64,000 nucleotides of DNA from Flavobacteriales bacterium (GTDB lineage: Bacteria > Bacteroidota > Bacteroidia > UBA10329). Positions 49,403 to 57,321 of this stretch are shown here, piece by piece (position 1 is the first letter of the stretch; each line of letters opens with the position of its first letter). The notes beneath the pieces were generated by a model. The model did no database searches. It was not told the origin of the DNA and worked only from the letters and a program-made list of their open reading frames with translations. The stretch is from assembly GCA_021741155.1 (NCBI GenBank), contig JAIOYP010000014.1, forward strand, positions 1 through 64,000, read 5' to 3'. Position numbers and translations under genes: made by a program.

Positions 49403-49416
49403 TGACAGCCCTGTCA
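49403..49416. promoter_or_regulatory. Candidate operator: perfect 6-2-6 inverted repeat TGACAG-CC-CTGTCA (TTGACA-N4-TGTCA, Crp/Fnr-family-like geometry)
   Basis: In divergent intergenic region between M43 protease and the usp pair. Confidence 0.35.
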
Positions 49417-49549
49417 TTAATCATCAAAAACAATCTCGCTTCCGTTACTTCTCTGTTGACTAATATCATTTTTTGTGGTGACTAGCCTCAACGAACGAAG
49501 ACCTTTTGGTCGTTTGTTTTGCAAGGAATTTTATTCAATCCGTGTTCCC

Positions 49550-50368
49550 ATGAAAAATATCTTATTACCGACCGACTTTTCCTCAAACGCCAAAAGAGCC
49601 GTTCGATATGCTTTATTCGTATTTGGTGAAAAAGCGAAATACACTTTACTGAATACCTACGAGGTTCCGCATGCTGGTGCTCCAATGCTTATATCTATTT
49701 CAGATATTTTGGCAAAGGAGTCTCTCAAGAGTTTGAATAAGGAACTTGAGATGTTGGAAGAGGAGTTTCCTGATTTGGTTGGAAAGATTAGTGTGATGAC
49801 TGAAACGGGTAGTCCAGAGCAGGTGGTTGAGCGGTTGAGCAATATTGCCAATTACGATTTGGTAGTAATGGGAACCAAAGGTGCCACCGGAATAAAGGAA
49901 GTGTTAATTGGAAGCGTTGCTTCAAACTTGATGCAAAATGTGACGATTCCAGTCTTGGCTGTTCCAGAATCGGCTACGCTTTCTGTACCACAGAAAATTC
50001 TTTTTGCGGTGGATGATACCACTTTGAACGAGGGATTGTTTCCTTCAGAACTAGCCGAACTCACACGGAAATTTGATGCTGAATTGTTGATTTTGAATGT
50101 GGTTCCTAAAGGTGAGCTGCAATCAGTAGGCAACGCCAAAGGAAACGACCGCCAACCAACCAGTGTGTTTGATGGAGTGAAACATTCATTTCAATTTGTA
50201 GAAGGTGATAATGTGAATAAGGCTATTACAGAATTTGCCGAACCTAATAAGGTTGATTTATTGGCAATGGTAACTCGCAAGAATGATTTTTTTAGCAAAC
50301 TGTTTGGCTCTAGCTCCACTAAGAAAATGATGCAGCATGTAAACGTTCCAATAATCGCATTTCATTGA
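49550..50368 (+). CDS. Universal stress protein (tandem domain)
   Basis: MKNILLPTDFSSNAKRAVRYALFVFG...YDLVVMGTKGATGIKEVLIGSVASNLMQNVTIPVLAVP. Confidence 0.93.
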   Translation: MKNILLPTDFSSNAKRAVRYALFVFGEKAKYTLLNTYEVPHAGAPMLISISDILAKESLKSLNKELEMLEEEFPDLVGKISVMTETGSPEQVVERLSNIANYDLVVMGTKGATGIKEVLIGSVASNLMQNVTIPVLAVPESATLSVPQKILFAVDDTTLNEGLFPSELAELTRKFDAELLILNVVPKGELQSVGNAKGNDRQPTSVFDGVKHSFQFVEGDNVNKAITEFAEPNKVDLLAMVTRKNDFFSKLFGSSSTKKMMQHVNVPIIAFH

Positions 50369-50386
50369 TTTCTTAAAATTCAGACC

Positions 50387-51214
50387 ATGTATAAAGTCCT
50401 TGTTCCAACAGATAGAAGTAAGAATGCTAACCACGCACTCGACTATGCGCTGAATTTACTTGGCGGACAAGAGGTTGAGTTTATTCTTTTTCAATCGTAC
50501 GATGTTCCGGTCTATACCGCAGATATGCCGATGCCCATAGACACGTTAGGACATGAGGAGTTACAGCGTATCTTAGAAAAGGATGCCGACAGTCTAAGAA
50601 AAACACACGCAACTAGCAGTTTTTCATTTTCAACTCGTGTTGAGATTGGTTCATTATCCTTCAATGTAAACGCACTTCTTGAAGAGTTATCCATAGACCT
50701 TGTGGTAATGGGGACCAAAGGCGCCTCAGGCTGGGAAGGAGTAATTATTGGCAGCAACACCGCTGATGTCATTCAGGCTGCATCATGCGCAGTGCTTGCC
50801 GTTCCGCACGGAGCAGAAATAACAGTTCCAAAAACGATTCTATTTGCTTCAGATAATAAAGGTCTAAGCAGCAATGATGTCGTTGCTCCAATGATTCGTT
50901 TGGCTAAGCTTTACAAAGCTCATGTTCATTTAATGAACGTGCTAGATGAAGGAAAACTGACCACGGTAGATGAAGCTGTTGCAGGTTTGAGATTGGATAA
51001 TTTGTTGGAAGGAATTGACCACACCTTTCATTTTGAATACGGAAAGGACAAGGCTCAGGCCATTGAGACTTACCTGAATACACACGATATTGATTTGTTG
51101 GCAGTTGTGCCCCGCAGAAACAATTTCTTTGATGCCATCTTCCATAAAAGCGTGACAAGAAAATTGGCGCTGCACTCCATGGTTCCGCTGCTTGCCATGC
51201 ACGATCTTGGTTAA
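50387..51214 (+). CDS. Universal stress protein (tandem domain), paralogue of preceding gene
   Basis: MYKVLVPTDRSKNANHALDYALNLLGG...IDLVVMGTKGASGWEGVIIGSNTADVIQAASCAVLAVP. Confidence 0.93.
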   Translation: MYKVLVPTDRSKNANHALDYALNLLGGQEVEFILFQSYDVPVYTADMPMPIDTLGHEELQRILEKDADSLRKTHATSSFSFSTRVEIGSLSFNVNALLEELSIDLVVMGTKGASGWEGVIIGSNTADVIQAASCAVLAVPHGAEITVPKTILFASDNKGLSSNDVVAPMIRLAKLYKAHVHLMNVLDEGKLTTVDEAVAGLRLDNLLEGIDHTFHFEYGKDKAQAIETYLNTHDIDLLAVVPRRNNFFDAIFHKSVTRKLALHSMVPLLAMHDLG

Positions 51215-51244
51215 TATCAAGACAATCGGATCTTGAATAATTGA

Positions 51245-51352
51245 CATGAATTTGCCACTGATACACAGATTCTCACTGATTTCTCATAGATAATCAGTGT
51301 TCTTTCTGTGGAAATCTGTGCATCTGTGGCTAAAATCATGTTTTTTCAATAT
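51245..51352 (+). repeat. Dispersed ~108-bp palindromic intergenic repeat, copy 1
   Basis: CATGAATTTGCCACTGATACACAGATTCTCACTGATTTCTCATAGATAATCAGTGTTCTTTCTGTGGAAATCTGTGCATCTGTGGCTAAAATCATGTTTTTTCAATAT. Confidence 0.9.
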
Positions 51353-51450
51353 GGTATACTTCAAGACGTGATTGCCTTAGATAACACATCAGTTTCTCAG
51401 AATTCGTTTTTCGCAATGCTTACTTTAGCCGTCCTTCAAAAAGGGAGAGG

Positions 51451-52929
51451 ATGGAGAAGATTTTAGTAGCAAATAGAGGCGAGATTGCCTTACGCATTAT
51501 GCGTTCAGCCCGTGAAATGGGCATCAAAACCGTAGCTATTTATTCAGAAGCAGATAGAAATGCATTGCATGTTCGTTATGCAAATGAAGCTGTTTGTGTA
51601 GGCCCACCGCCATCCAATCAAAGCTATTTGTTGGGAGATAAGATTATTCAGATTTGCAAAGATTTGAACGTAGATGGTGTGCATCCTGGCTATGGTTTCC
51701 TATCAGAGAATGCAGCTTTCGCAACCAAATTGGAAAAAGCGGGTATCGTTCTTATCGGTCCATCTGCTCATTCTATGAACATTATGGGCGATAAACTTTC
51801 CGCAAAAGCAGCGGTAAAGAGTTATAATATTCCGCTTGTTCCCGGAACGGAAGGAGCAGTAGAAGACCTGCAAGAGGCCATTTCAACTGCCAAGGAAATC
51901 GGTTTTCCAGTGATGATAAAGGCATCTGCTGGAGGCGGAGGAAAGGGAATGCGCATCGTTTACAACGAAGAAACATTGGAAGAGGAAATGAACCTTGCCA
52001 TAAGCGAAGCCACATCTTCTTTTGGGAATGGAGCTGTTTTCATCGAGCGTTTCGTCAATTCTCCACGCCACATTGAAATTCAAGTTTTGGCAGATACACA
52101 CGGAAACGTGGTGCATTTGTTTGAACGCGAATGTTCTATTCAGCGCAGACATCAGAAAGTGGTGGAAGAAGCGCCATCGTCTGTTGTCTCTGAAGAAATG
52201 CGCCATCGCATGGGAGAATGTGCCAAGGATGTTGCCCGCGCTTGTGGCTATGTTGGTGCCGGAACGGTTGAGTTTCTTGTGGATGATAAGCTCAATTTCT
52301 ATTTTCTAGAAATGAACACGCGCTTGCAAGTGGAGCATCCGGTAACGGAATTGATAACGGGTATCGACATCGTAAAAGAGCAAATCAAAGTTGCACGCGG
52401 TGAGAAACTCTCTTTCAAACAGGAAGACCTGAAAATTCACGGACATGCCATTGAATCGCGTGTGTATGCCGAAGACCCGCAGAACAATTTCCTACCCGAC
52501 ATCGGTAAATTGGAGCGTTACGTTCGTCCGCAAGGAGCAGGAGTGAGGGTGGACGATGGTTTTGAGGAAGGCATGGATATTCCAATCTATTACGACCCAA
52601 TGATTGCTAAACTGGCTGTGCATGCAGACAATCGTGATGAGGCACGGGCCAAAATGGTTCGAGCCATTGACGAGTATCAGATTACGGGCGTAAAAACAAC
52701 TTTGGCATTCTGCAAATTCGTGATGGAGCATGAAGCGTTTGCTTCGGGCCAATTTGATACGGGATTTGTAAAAGACCATTACAGTCCAGAAATGTTGGAT
52801 GAGGTAGATGAATCTGAGAAGGAAATTGCTGCTCTGATGACTGCTTTCGTAGATGACAAGATTGCGTTATCCATACCATCAGCCGCAAATGGCGCTTCGG
52901 TTTCACGTTGGAAAACCAACCGCGTTTGA
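51451..52929 (+). CDS. accC: Acetyl-CoA carboxylase biotin carboxylase subunit (or close biotin carboxylase paralogue)
   Basis: MEKILVANRGEIALRIMRSAREMGIKTVAIYSEADRNALHVRYANEAVCVGP, KASAGGGGKGMRIV, FLEMNTRLQVEHPVTE, HAIESRVYAEDP. Confidence 0.93.
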   Translation: MEKILVANRGEIALRIMRSAREMGIKTVAIYSEADRNALHVRYANEAVCVGPPPSNQSYLLGDKIIQICKDLNVDGVHPGYGFLSENAAFATKLEKAGIVLIGPSAHSMNIMGDKLSAKAAVKSYNIPLVPGTEGAVEDLQEAISTAKEIGFPVMIKASAGGGGKGMRIVYNEETLEEEMNLAISEATSSFGNGAVFIERFVNSPRHIEIQVLADTHGNVVHLFERECSIQRRHQKVVEEAPSSVVSEEMRHRMGECAKDVARACGYVGAGTVEFLVDDKLNFYFLEMNTRLQVEHPVTELITGIDIVKEQIKVARGEKLSFKQEDLKIHGHAIESRVYAEDPQNNFLPDIGKLERYVRPQGAGVRVDDGFEEGMDIPIYYDPMIAKLAVHADNRDEARAKMVRAIDEYQITGVKTTLAFCKFVMEHEAFASGQFDTGFVKDHYSPEMLDEVDESEKEIAALMTAFVDDKIALSIPSAANGASVSRWKTNRV

Positions 52930-52983
52930 TTGACGTACCAATGCAATAATTCCATTGGCGCGAAAGTTGCCTAAACCATCTCC

Positions 52984-53652
52984 ATGCGATTGTTAACACT
53001 CTTTCTTGGATTGTTTTTGTTCGGGCCAACTACGGTTTCTGCTCAGGATATTCTTGCCGACAAAAAGAAATCGGTTCTAAAAAGCAAAACCGATTTTTCT
53101 CCACCCGAGACCGATGAAGGAACCGTTTCTGCCCTCATCAACGGTAAACTTTACAATGCCATTATCATTAATGGCGATACCGTGCCGATTATACTGCTTC
53201 CGACCGTAAGAGCAGTGAGTAAGCGCGTTTTTAAAAGCAAACGAGACGAGAAAAAGTACTACAAACTAATCCGTCATGTAAAGAAAGTGCTTCCCTATGC
53301 CAAACTTGCTGGCAAGCGCATGAAGGAGGTGGAGGCCGAAGTGGCCCACATGAGCAGCCGCGAGCGCAAGAAGCGGATGAAGGAACTGGAGAAGGAAATC
53401 AAGCGCGATTATGAAGGCGAACTAACTAAACTATCGTTCACGCAAGGAAGAATTCTCATCAAACTTCTTGATAGGGAAACAGGAAGCATTTCCTATGATA
53501 TTGTGAAGGAATTCCGTGGCGGATTTACCGCTTGGTTCTTCCAAGGCATTGCCAAAATGTTCGATTATGATTTAAAGGCCGAATATGACCCAGAAGGCGA
53601 TGATAAATTGATTGAGGAGATTGTTGTGAAAATTGAAAACGGAGATTTGTAG
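52984..53652 (+). CDS. DUF4294 domain-containing secreted protein
   Basis: Signal peptide; YNAIIINGDTVPIILLPTVRAVSKRVFKSKRDEKKYYKLIRHVKKVLPYAKLAGKRM...LIKLLDRETGSISYDIVKEFRGGFTAWFFQGIAKMF. Confidence 0.9.
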   Translation: MRLLTLFLGLFLFGPTTVSAQDILADKKKSVLKSKTDFSPPETDEGTVSALINGKLYNAIIINGDTVPIILLPTVRAVSKRVFKSKRDEKKYYKLIRHVKKVLPYAKLAGKRMKEVEAEVAHMSSRERKKRMKELEKEIKRDYEGELTKLSFTQGRILIKLLDRETGSISYDIVKEFRGGFTAWFFQGIAKMFDYDLKAEYDPEGDDKLIEEIVVKIENGDL

Positions 53653-53677
53653 AGACATGATTAATCGCATCTCTACA
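53648..53677. repeat. 30-bp palindromic element overlapping a stop codon
   Basis: TGTAGAGA-CAT-GATTAATC-GCA-TCTCTACA. Confidence 0.75.
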
Positions 53678-53700
53678 TATATTCGCATCAAATTCAAATC

Positions 53701-54867
53701 ATGCGCAAAACGATACTCCTATTCGGAAGTGGTGAATTAGGAAAGGAACTAGTCATTTCGTTGCAGCAATATGGTCAATATGTAATTGCGGTAGATAGCT
53801 ACGAAGGCGCTCCCGCCATGCAAGTGGCGCATGAGTTTGAGGTGGTTGATATGCTTAAAGGTGCGGAGCTAGACCGCTTGGTTGCTAAACACAAACCAGA
53901 CTTAGTGATTCCTGAAATTGAGGCAATTAGAACCGAGCGTTTCTATGACTACGAGAAGCAAGGAATTCAGGTGGTGCCAAGTGCCAAAGCAGCCAACTTC
54001 ACCATGAATCGCAAAGCCATCCGCGACCTAGCGGCCAAAGATTTAGGTTTAAAAACGGCAAACTACCGCTATGCTACATCTGCCGAAGAGTTGAAAGCTG
54101 CGGTGGCCGAAGTAGGCATTCCATGCGTGGTGAAACCCTTGATGTCATCATCTGGAAAAGGGCAGTCATCCATTAGGAGCGAAGATGAAATTTTGAAAGC
54201 GTGGGACTATGCCGTGTCTGGTTCGCGGGGCGATTTGATTGAAGTTATTGTAGAAGAGTTCATTCCGTTTGAATCGGAAATTACCTTGCTTACCGTAACG
54301 CAAAAGAATGGCCCAACGCTGTTTTGTCCGCCAATAGGTCACCGACAAGAGCGTGGCGATTACATGGAAAGTTGGCAACCAGCTGCATTGAGCGAAGCAG
54401 CTTTGAAAACTGCAAAGTACATGAGCGATAAAGTCACCGAAGCATTAACTGGACAAGGTATTTGGGGAGTGGAGTTTTTCATTTCTGGCGATATGGTTTG
54501 GTTCTCGGAGCTTTCTCCTCGTCCGCACGATACGGGAATGGTAACGCTTGCAGGTTCGCAAAACTTCTCTGAGTTTGAGTTGCATGCACGGGCGGTTCTA
54601 GGTTTGGTAATTCCAGAAATTACCTTAGCAAGAGTGGCGGCTAGTGCGGTTGTTCTTGCTACTGATTCAAACGCCAATCAACCAGTTATCACGGGTTTAG
54701 AAGCAGCATCTCAGCTTCCACAAACAGACTTCCGTGTGTTCGGAAAACCGAATACCAGACCTTATAGAAGAATGGCTGTTGGTTTGGCGTACGAAGGTTT
54801 AGACGGTTCTACCAATACCGTTCGGAAAGTGGCGAAGCAGGTGGCGGATTGCATCAAGGTGAACTAG
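53701..54867 (+). CDS. purT: Formate-dependent phosphoribosylglycinamide formyltransferase
   Basis: [111 protein letters not shown]. Confidence 0.96.
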   Translation: MRKTILLFGSGELGKELVISLQQYGQYVIAVDSYEGAPAMQVAHEFEVVDMLKGAELDRLVAKHKPDLVIPEIEAIRTERFYDYEKQGIQVVPSAKAANFTMNRKAIRDLAAKDLGLKTANYRYATSAEELKAAVAEVGIPCVVKPLMSSSGKGQSSIRSEDEILKAWDYAVSGSRGDLIEVIVEEFIPFESEITLLTVTQKNGPTLFCPPIGHRQERGDYMESWQPAALSEAALKTAKYMSDKVTEALTGQGIWGVEFFISGDMVWFSELSPRPHDTGMVTLAGSQNFSEFELHARAVLGLVIPEITLARVAASAVVLATDSNANQPVITGLEAASQLPQTDFRVFGKPNTRPYRRMAVGLAYEGLDGSTNTVRKVAKQVADCIKVN

Positions 54868-54871
54868 GTTG

Positions 54872-54929
54872 GTCATGTTGAACTTGTTTCAGCATCTTTA
54901 TGCAGACCCTGAAACAAGTTCAGAGTGAC
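54872..54929. repeat. 58-bp palindromic intergenic element
   Basis: GTCATGTTGAACTTGTTTCAG ... CTGAAACAAGTTCAGAGTGAC with perfect 14-bp core arms. Confidence 0.85.
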
Positions 54930-55130
54930 CGGCAGGTAAGATTCTCACCACTTATTTGTCATCCTAAGTGACCCATTTTCGGGCGTATCGAAGGACCTCA
55001 CTTCTCAAAATACATCCCAACCGCCAAGCGTTAGCAGCAAGTTCTTTTCTAATTGAAGTGGTTCTGCTTTCAGGTTACTCGCACTTCTGCTCAGCAAATT
55101 CAGAACACGCAGATTTACCTTTTCGGGTAA

Positions 55131-55343
55131 CTTATAAAAACCAATCTTGCTAAAAGAGGCAAGGGCAAGGGCAATGCCAGAAACGAAACAGTGTGGCGAC
55201 TGATGCACCAAATTCGCGATGCCATGGGAAATCGCGATGACCTCTACCAGTTGCAAGGGTGGGTTGAGTTCGATGAGGGATATTTTGAGATGGACATCTC
55301 CAAGCATGTGAAACTCAAGCGGGGAAGAGTCAGTCAGCAATAG
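55131..55343 (+). pseudogene. Degraded transposase fragment, IS1595 family-like
   Basis: Frame reads LIKTNLAKRGKGKGNARNETVWRLMHQIRDAMGNRDDLYQLQGWVEFDEGYFEMDISKHVKLKRGRVSQQ*; resembles the VW.LMHKIR.AMGNRD...L.G.VEFDEGYFE...LKRGRGSQ segment of ISXO2/IS1595 DDE transposases; no intact N- or C-terminal parts. Confidence 0.7.
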
Positions 55344-55681
55344 GGCAATCACTTACTGATTTGATTGGCGAAAAACGATTAACGAACTGCGATGAACGAT
55401 TTAAACCAGTAGCAAATTTTAGAAGGTTAACCCTTTTACGGATTCCTATGCCGTTGATTGCGCCAATGGCAGTTCGTCCGTCTCAAGCGGATTGTTATTC
55501 GCTAATACATAATCAGCCTGCTTGTTTACATCAGTTCAGTATTTATCCGTCTAATCAGTTAAATCCGTGTTACGTCCAGTAGATTCTCGCCTAAACGGAC
55601 GGGTAGGGGTCAAAATCTTAAATTATTATTCGTTAATCAATGTACTGTCAACCTTCACCAATTCCATCAGTCGGTATCGGT

Positions 55682-55689
55682 TACATTTG
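55682..55689 (+). promoter_or_regulatory. Putative Bacteroidota -7 box TAnnTTTG (TACATTTG)
   Basis: GGTTACATTTGCGACCTCAAAA, 23-30 bp upstream of ATG 55712, nearly identical to GGTTACATTTGCACCTCCAAAA at 25632. Confidence 0.4.
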
Positions 55690-55711
55690 CGACCTCAAAA
55701 CCATCCCACTT

Positions 55712-55996
55712 ATGACTCTTATCAAAGCGTTCCGCTTTATCGCCATCCTAGAAGGCATTAGCTACCTGTTGTTTGGTATTACTATGCCAATGAAATACGC
55801 GTACGACATACTGGAGCCCAACTACTACGTGGGCATGGCGCATGGCGTCCTTTTTATGACCTATTGCTTTGCAGGCTTGTCATGCGCCATCCATTACAAA
55901 TGGAAATTCGGTTTTAGCGTGATGGTGTTCTTAGCTTCGCTTGTGCCCTTTGGTACGTTTTACTTGGAGGCGAAGTATTTAAGGGATGAGGAGTGA
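55712..55996 (+). CDS. DUF3817 family membrane protein
   Basis: MTLIKAFRFIAILEGISYLLFGITMPMKYAYDILEPNYYVGMAHGVLFMTYCFAGL. Confidence 0.88.
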   Translation: MTLIKAFRFIAILEGISYLLFGITMPMKYAYDILEPNYYVGMAHGVLFMTYCFAGLSCAIHYKWKFGFSVMVFLASLVPFGTFYLEAKYLRDEE

Positions 55997-56003
55997 AAAG
56001 GAA

Positions 56004-56035
56004 ATTAGCAGATTAGCAGATTAGCGAATTAGCAA
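56004..56035. repeat. 8-bp tandem repeat (4 units ATTAGCAG-type)
   Basis: ATTAGCAG ATTAGCAG ATTAGCGA ATTAGCAA. Confidence 0.8.
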
Positions 56036-56103
56036 TCAATCAGCTTTTATCGTTCAATCAGTCAAATCAGCGTTCTATTACGCAGCATTCGTCACTAATC
56101 ATT

Positions 56104-56793
56104 TCAGCTAATTGCAGAAAATACCGCCACATCAACACCTCCTTTCTGGTTGTTGATTATGGAGACGGGACTTCCCAGCGCTTCTTCAAGCACATCAGAA
56201 TGCACCGGGTGCACATAGATAAGATAGATAGACTTCTGTCTGGCAAATACAGGCTTCACCTTTTTCATTAGACCGCGCACGGCATCCTCATCAAACGGGT
56301 TGAAGAGGTAGATTACATCAACTTCTTCTGGAATATCAAATGCAAGCGCATCGCCTTCTCTCAGCACGAATTCCGTATTAGGAAAACGATTCTTTACCTT
56401 TTCGATGTTGGTATAGGCCATGTCGTTGAGCTCGTTGGCGTATTCAATACCAATTACTTTTTTGAAACCAGCTTCGGCAGCCAGTATCAATGCGCGTCCT
56501 TTTCCAGAACCAATATCAAGAAACACTTTATCTGTAAAATTGAAGGGCAGCGCATTCATGGCTCGTTCAAATATGACAGAGCTAGAAGGTTGGTAGAGGT
56601 GGCCGCCTTCCTTCGAGCCGCAGTCAATAGAAAGTTCGTTGGAAGCCTTATCGCCAAAAGTGTCAATACCCAGTTCGCGTTCCTTCTGCCATTCCTTCAA
56701 ACCCAAAGCACACGTGTTGATGAGCCCGCGATGTTTGAGCGAGTAGATGAAATGGCTGAGCCACGGTAGTTTACCTCGGTGTTTGAAATCCAT
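56104..56793 (-). CDS. Class I SAM-dependent methyltransferase
   Basis: DKVFLDIGSGKGRALILAAEAGFKKVIGIEYANELNDMAYTNIE...VDVIYLFNPFDEDAVRGLMKKV. Confidence 0.82.
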   Translation of the reverse strand: MDFKHRGKLPWLSHFIYSLKHRGLINTCALGLKEWQKERELGIDTFGDKASNELSIDCGSKEGGHLYQPSSSVIFERAMNALPFNFTDKVFLDIGSGKGRALILAAEAGFKKVIGIEYANELNDMAYTNIEKVKNRFPNTEFVLREGDALAFDIPEEVDVIYLFNPFDEDAVRGLMKKVKPVFARQKSIYLIYVHPVHSDVLEEALGSPVSIINNQKGGVDVAVFSAIS

Positions 56794-56862
56794 GGTTCAC
56801 CAAAGGTAGTGATGAAGAAACAAGAGAGAGATAGAGAGATAAGAGATAGAGAGGCAAGTTGC

Positions 56863-57318
56863 CTAAACATCCCAATCCCAGAACCGCCACCAATCGTTTT
56901 TATCAGAAATACTCACGGCAATGTTCGGATTGCGAGTTTGCAATAAGCGCACAAATTCCTTCTCATTAGAGGGAGAAATAAGAACATCCTTTCCTTTAGC
57001 CTTTATGTAGAGCCGTTTAATGGATGAAGCAGGAGAAGAGAGCGGATTGTACGACCGTTCAACAGAAGTGATGTCCTCTAGTTTTATTTTTCCATAAGAA
57101 ATAGGACCAATTTTGATAATGAGGAACTGCTCGCTAATCTCATACCTCATCCCAAAAAGAAGCAACACCATAAAAAACGTCACAAGTGCCATCACACCAT
57201 AAGCCAAATACAGGTCGTTAGGTTGGGCACTTGGTTCTTGTAGGAACATAATTGGTAGCAGGCTACAAGCCACAATGAGTAGCATAAGCACACTTACCCT
57301 CGATCTAAACTGATGCAT
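56863..57318 (-). CDS. Bacterial PH-domain-like membrane protein
   Basis: Two TM segments then MRYEISEQFLIIKIGPISYGKIKLEDITSVERSYNPLSSPASSIKRLYIKAKGKDVLISPSNEKEFVRLLQTRNP. Confidence 0.72.
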   Translation of the reverse strand: MHQFRSRVSVLMLLIVACSLLPIMFLQEPSAQPNDLYLAYGVMALVTFFMVLLLFGMRYEISEQFLIIKIGPISYGKIKLEDITSVERSYNPLSSPASSIKRLYIKAKGKDVLISPSNEKEFVRLLQTRNPNIAVSISDKNDWWRFWDWDV

Positions 57319-57321
57319 GGG

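Noticed and set aside
54968-55153. 61-aa ORF upstream of the IS1595 remnant
   Set aside because: Considered as the transposase N-terminus, but it is in a different frame and I could not recognise the expected zinc-ribbon/N-terminal motifs.
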